A stretch of DNA of 40,549 nucleotides from an uncultured Bacilli bacterium (GTDB lineage Bacteria > Bacillota_I > Bacilli_A > RF39 > UBA660): contig CANRDZ010000003.1 in the NCBI GenBank assembly GCA_947629465.1, forward strand, positions 1 through 40,549, read 5' to 3'. Numbering within the stretch: position 1 is the first letter of the stretch; each line of letters opens with the position of its first letter. Shown here in pieces: positions 39,239 through 40,549 of this stretch. Made by a program: the position numbers and the translations under genes. Under the pieces are notes generated by a model, which was not told where the DNA came from, searched no databases, and was given only the letters and a program-made list of their open reading frames with translations.

Positions 39239-40273
39239 ATGAAAATGCCAAATGGTTACGGTAATATTGCGAAATTATCAGGCAAAAGAAGAAATCCTTG
39301 GAGAGTACGAAAGACAAAAGGCTGGTCTGAAGATGGAAAACAATTATATATTAACATTGGTTATTACAAAACACGAGAAGAAGCTATTAACGCATTATCT
39401 AATTATAATCAAAATCCTTATGATATAGAAACTAATTCCATTACTTTTTCAGAAGTATATAAAAAATGGTCAGAAGAACATTTTAATGAAATTGTTCCAT
39501 CAGCAGTAAGAACTTGGAAATCAGCTTATAGCTATTGTAAACCATTATATAACATGAGATTTAAAGATATTAGAGTGGAACATCTCGAAGGTACCATTAA
39601 TGCTGCAACTGTAGGGCAATGTACAAAAAGTAGAATAAAAAGTTTATTTAATTTATTATATAAATATGCCTTAAAACACGAGATTGCTGATAAAGACTAT
39701 GCCTCTCTTTGCAATTCTGTAAAAAGTGGGTCAAAAATTATTGAAAGAATTCCATTTACAGAAGAAGAAATTGAGAAACTATGGGAAAATATTGATTATC
39801 CTTTTGTAGATATGATATTAATTGATATTTATTCTGGCTGGCGCCCACAGGAGCTAGCAATATTAAAGACATCTGATATTGATTTAGAAACTGGAATTAT
39901 GAAAGGTGGCTTAAAAACAGATGCAGGTAAAAACAGAATTGTACCAATTCACTCAATAATTAAGCCCTTAATTGAAAAAAGATATAATCCTAATAATGAG
40001 TTTCTATTTAATGATGAAGATGGCCAACAGGGTACTTTTATGACTTATGATAAATATCGTGGTAGATTCAATAAGATTATGAAAAAATTAAATATGAAAC
40101 ACAGACCTCATGATGCAAGACATACATTTATTACTTTAGGCAAACAGTTCAATATGAATGAATATATATTAAAGCTGATAGTCGGTCATGCTATAAAAGA
40201 TATTACTGAAAAAGTATATACTCACAGAACCATTGAAGAATTAAAAATTGAAATAGAAAAAATCAAGCAATAA
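39239..40273 (+). CDS. int: Tyrosine integrase, 344 aa
   Basis: Catalyses site-specific integration at the flanking repeat. An N-terminal AP2-like arm-binding domain (GYGNIAKLSGKRRNPWRVRKTKGW), a SAM-like core-binding domain (about 65-160) and the catalytic domain are complete: Arg202 in GWRPQELAIL, Lys226, His291 and Arg294 in HDARHTFITLG, His317 in VGHAIKDITEKVYTH and nucleophile Tyr327. GGAGG lies 9 nt before the ATG. Arm-type repeats and attR lie just downstream. No in-frame CGG. Confidence 0.95.
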   Translation: MKMPNGYGNIAKLSGKRRNPWRVRKTKGWSEDGKQLYINIGYYKTREEAINALSNYNQNPYDIETNSITFSEVYKKWSEEHFNEIVPSAVRTWKSAYSYCKPLYNMRFKDIRVEHLEGTINAATVGQCTKSRIKSLFNLLYKYALKHEIADKDYASLCNSVKSGSKIIERIPFTEEEIEKLWENIDYPFVDMILIDIYSGWRPQELAILKTSDIDLETGIMKGGLKTDAGKNRIVPIHSIIKPLIEKRYNPNNEFLFNDEDGQQGTFMTYDKYRGRFNKIMKKLNMKHRPHDARHTFITLGKQFNMNEYILKLIVGHAIKDITEKVYTHRTIEELKIEIEKIKQ

Positions 40274-40280
40274 TATATAA

Positions 40281-40314
40281 AATAACACCCTTAAAGAAAT
40301 TCTAGGGTGTTATT
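40281..40314 (+). terminator. Terminator after integrase
   Basis: AATAACACCCT-n12-AGGGTGTTATT, an 11-bp perfect stem with a T-rich tail, 8 bp after the integrase stop. Confidence 0.88.
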
Positions 40315-40325
40315 TTTAATCAAAT

Positions 40326-40374
40326 TTGTGTCCTACCTCTTGTGTCCTACCTGTGTCATACTTGTGTCCTACGT
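40326..40374. repeat. Tandem integrase arm-type sites
   Basis: TTGTGTCCTACCT occurs at 40326-40338 and 40340-40352, a variant CTGTGTCATACTT at 40351-40363, and TTGTGTCCTACGT at 40362-40374, a spacing of 11-14 bp. A related TTGTGTCTTACCT is inside both att repeats (117-129 and 40513-40525). Location between int and attR fits binding sites for the integrase N-terminal domain. Confidence 0.7.
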
Positions 40375-40454
40375 ATCAAATTTTACTCAATTTTATTCAA
40401 TCTAACTAAATCTCATTTGTTGAAATATAGCCTATTTCAAGGTTTTATTAACCC

Positions 40455-40549
40455 TTCATAGCTTCCTCTACCGAAGCAGTATGTATTGATTTATGAATAC
40501 TTTCAAGACATTTTGTGTCTTACCTGTGTATTATATACTTATTCTTATG
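40455..40549. repeat. attR: attR: right copy of terminal direct repeat
   Basis: 40473-40549 is identical to 77-153, with an imperfect extension back to 40455 (mismatches at 40460 and 40472). The window ends inside it, so its right limit is unknown. Confidence 0.9.

Noticed and set aside
1-40549. tRNA genes, rRNA, CRISPR arrays, insertion sequences
   Set aside because: Looked for cloverleaf-like stretches, regularly spaced repeats and transposase motifs; none seen. The 11-bp spaced boxes are too short for CRISPR.

Overview
The window is an integrated temperate phage of about 40 kb from a low-GC, probably spore-forming Bacillota, most likely a gut clostridium or relative. This rests on very AT-rich DNA, strong AGGAGG-type ribosome binding sites, a phage-borne SpoVS, a PBSX-like contractile-tail gene order and a clostridial-type diversity-generating retroelement. 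A 77-bp perfect direct repeat (77-153 and 40473-40549), imperfect out to 95 bp, marks the attachment sites; a tyrosine integrase lies just inside the right copy.

Layout. Left end: attL, a small minus-strand gene, and a plus-strand pair (XRE regulator plus a tandem ribbon-helix-helix-like protein). From there to 38.3 kb almost everything reads leftward. Read in transcription order (right to left) the genes are: immunity region (CI-like S24 repressor on plus, Cro-like gene, three 16-bp operators); early genes (YqaJ exonuclease, DUF1351, SpoVS, RecT, DnaD-like protein, DUF1064, PcfK/PcfJ, YopX and many small genes); an ArpU-like late activator; a late promoter with three helically phased TGTCA repeats; ParB-methyltransferase; terminase; portal; minor head protein fused to a metallopeptidase-like domain; scaffold; capsid; head-tail connectors; sheath; tube; a -1 frameshifted tail chaperone; tape measure; baseplate XkdP to XkdU; tail fibre; the retroelement (Avd, template repeat, reverse transcriptase, variable protein); carbohydrate-binding tail protein; lysis genes.

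The main discovery is a systematic decoding anomaly. By eye I found eight in-frame CGG codons in the predicted genes, and all eight sit at an apparent +1 frameshift. In each case the zero frame ends 1-12 codons later, while skipping the C and reading GGA or GGT (Gly) restores the expected family sequence. The genes are the terminase large subunit, RecT, baseplate J, XkdR, the LysM protein XkdP, the retroelement variable protein, a DnaD-like protein and a small early gene. At three sites the shift also puts the stop codon right at the next gene's start or ribosome binding site. I found no CGG read as arginine. This looks like a non-standard reading of CGG (quadruplet CGGN as Gly, or +1 slippage at an unassigned codon) rather than eight pseudogenes.

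The second system is a complete diversity-generating retroelement. All eight differences between the 65-bp template and variable repeats fall at template adenines. Its target protein can itself be made only if the CGG shift occurs at codon 11.
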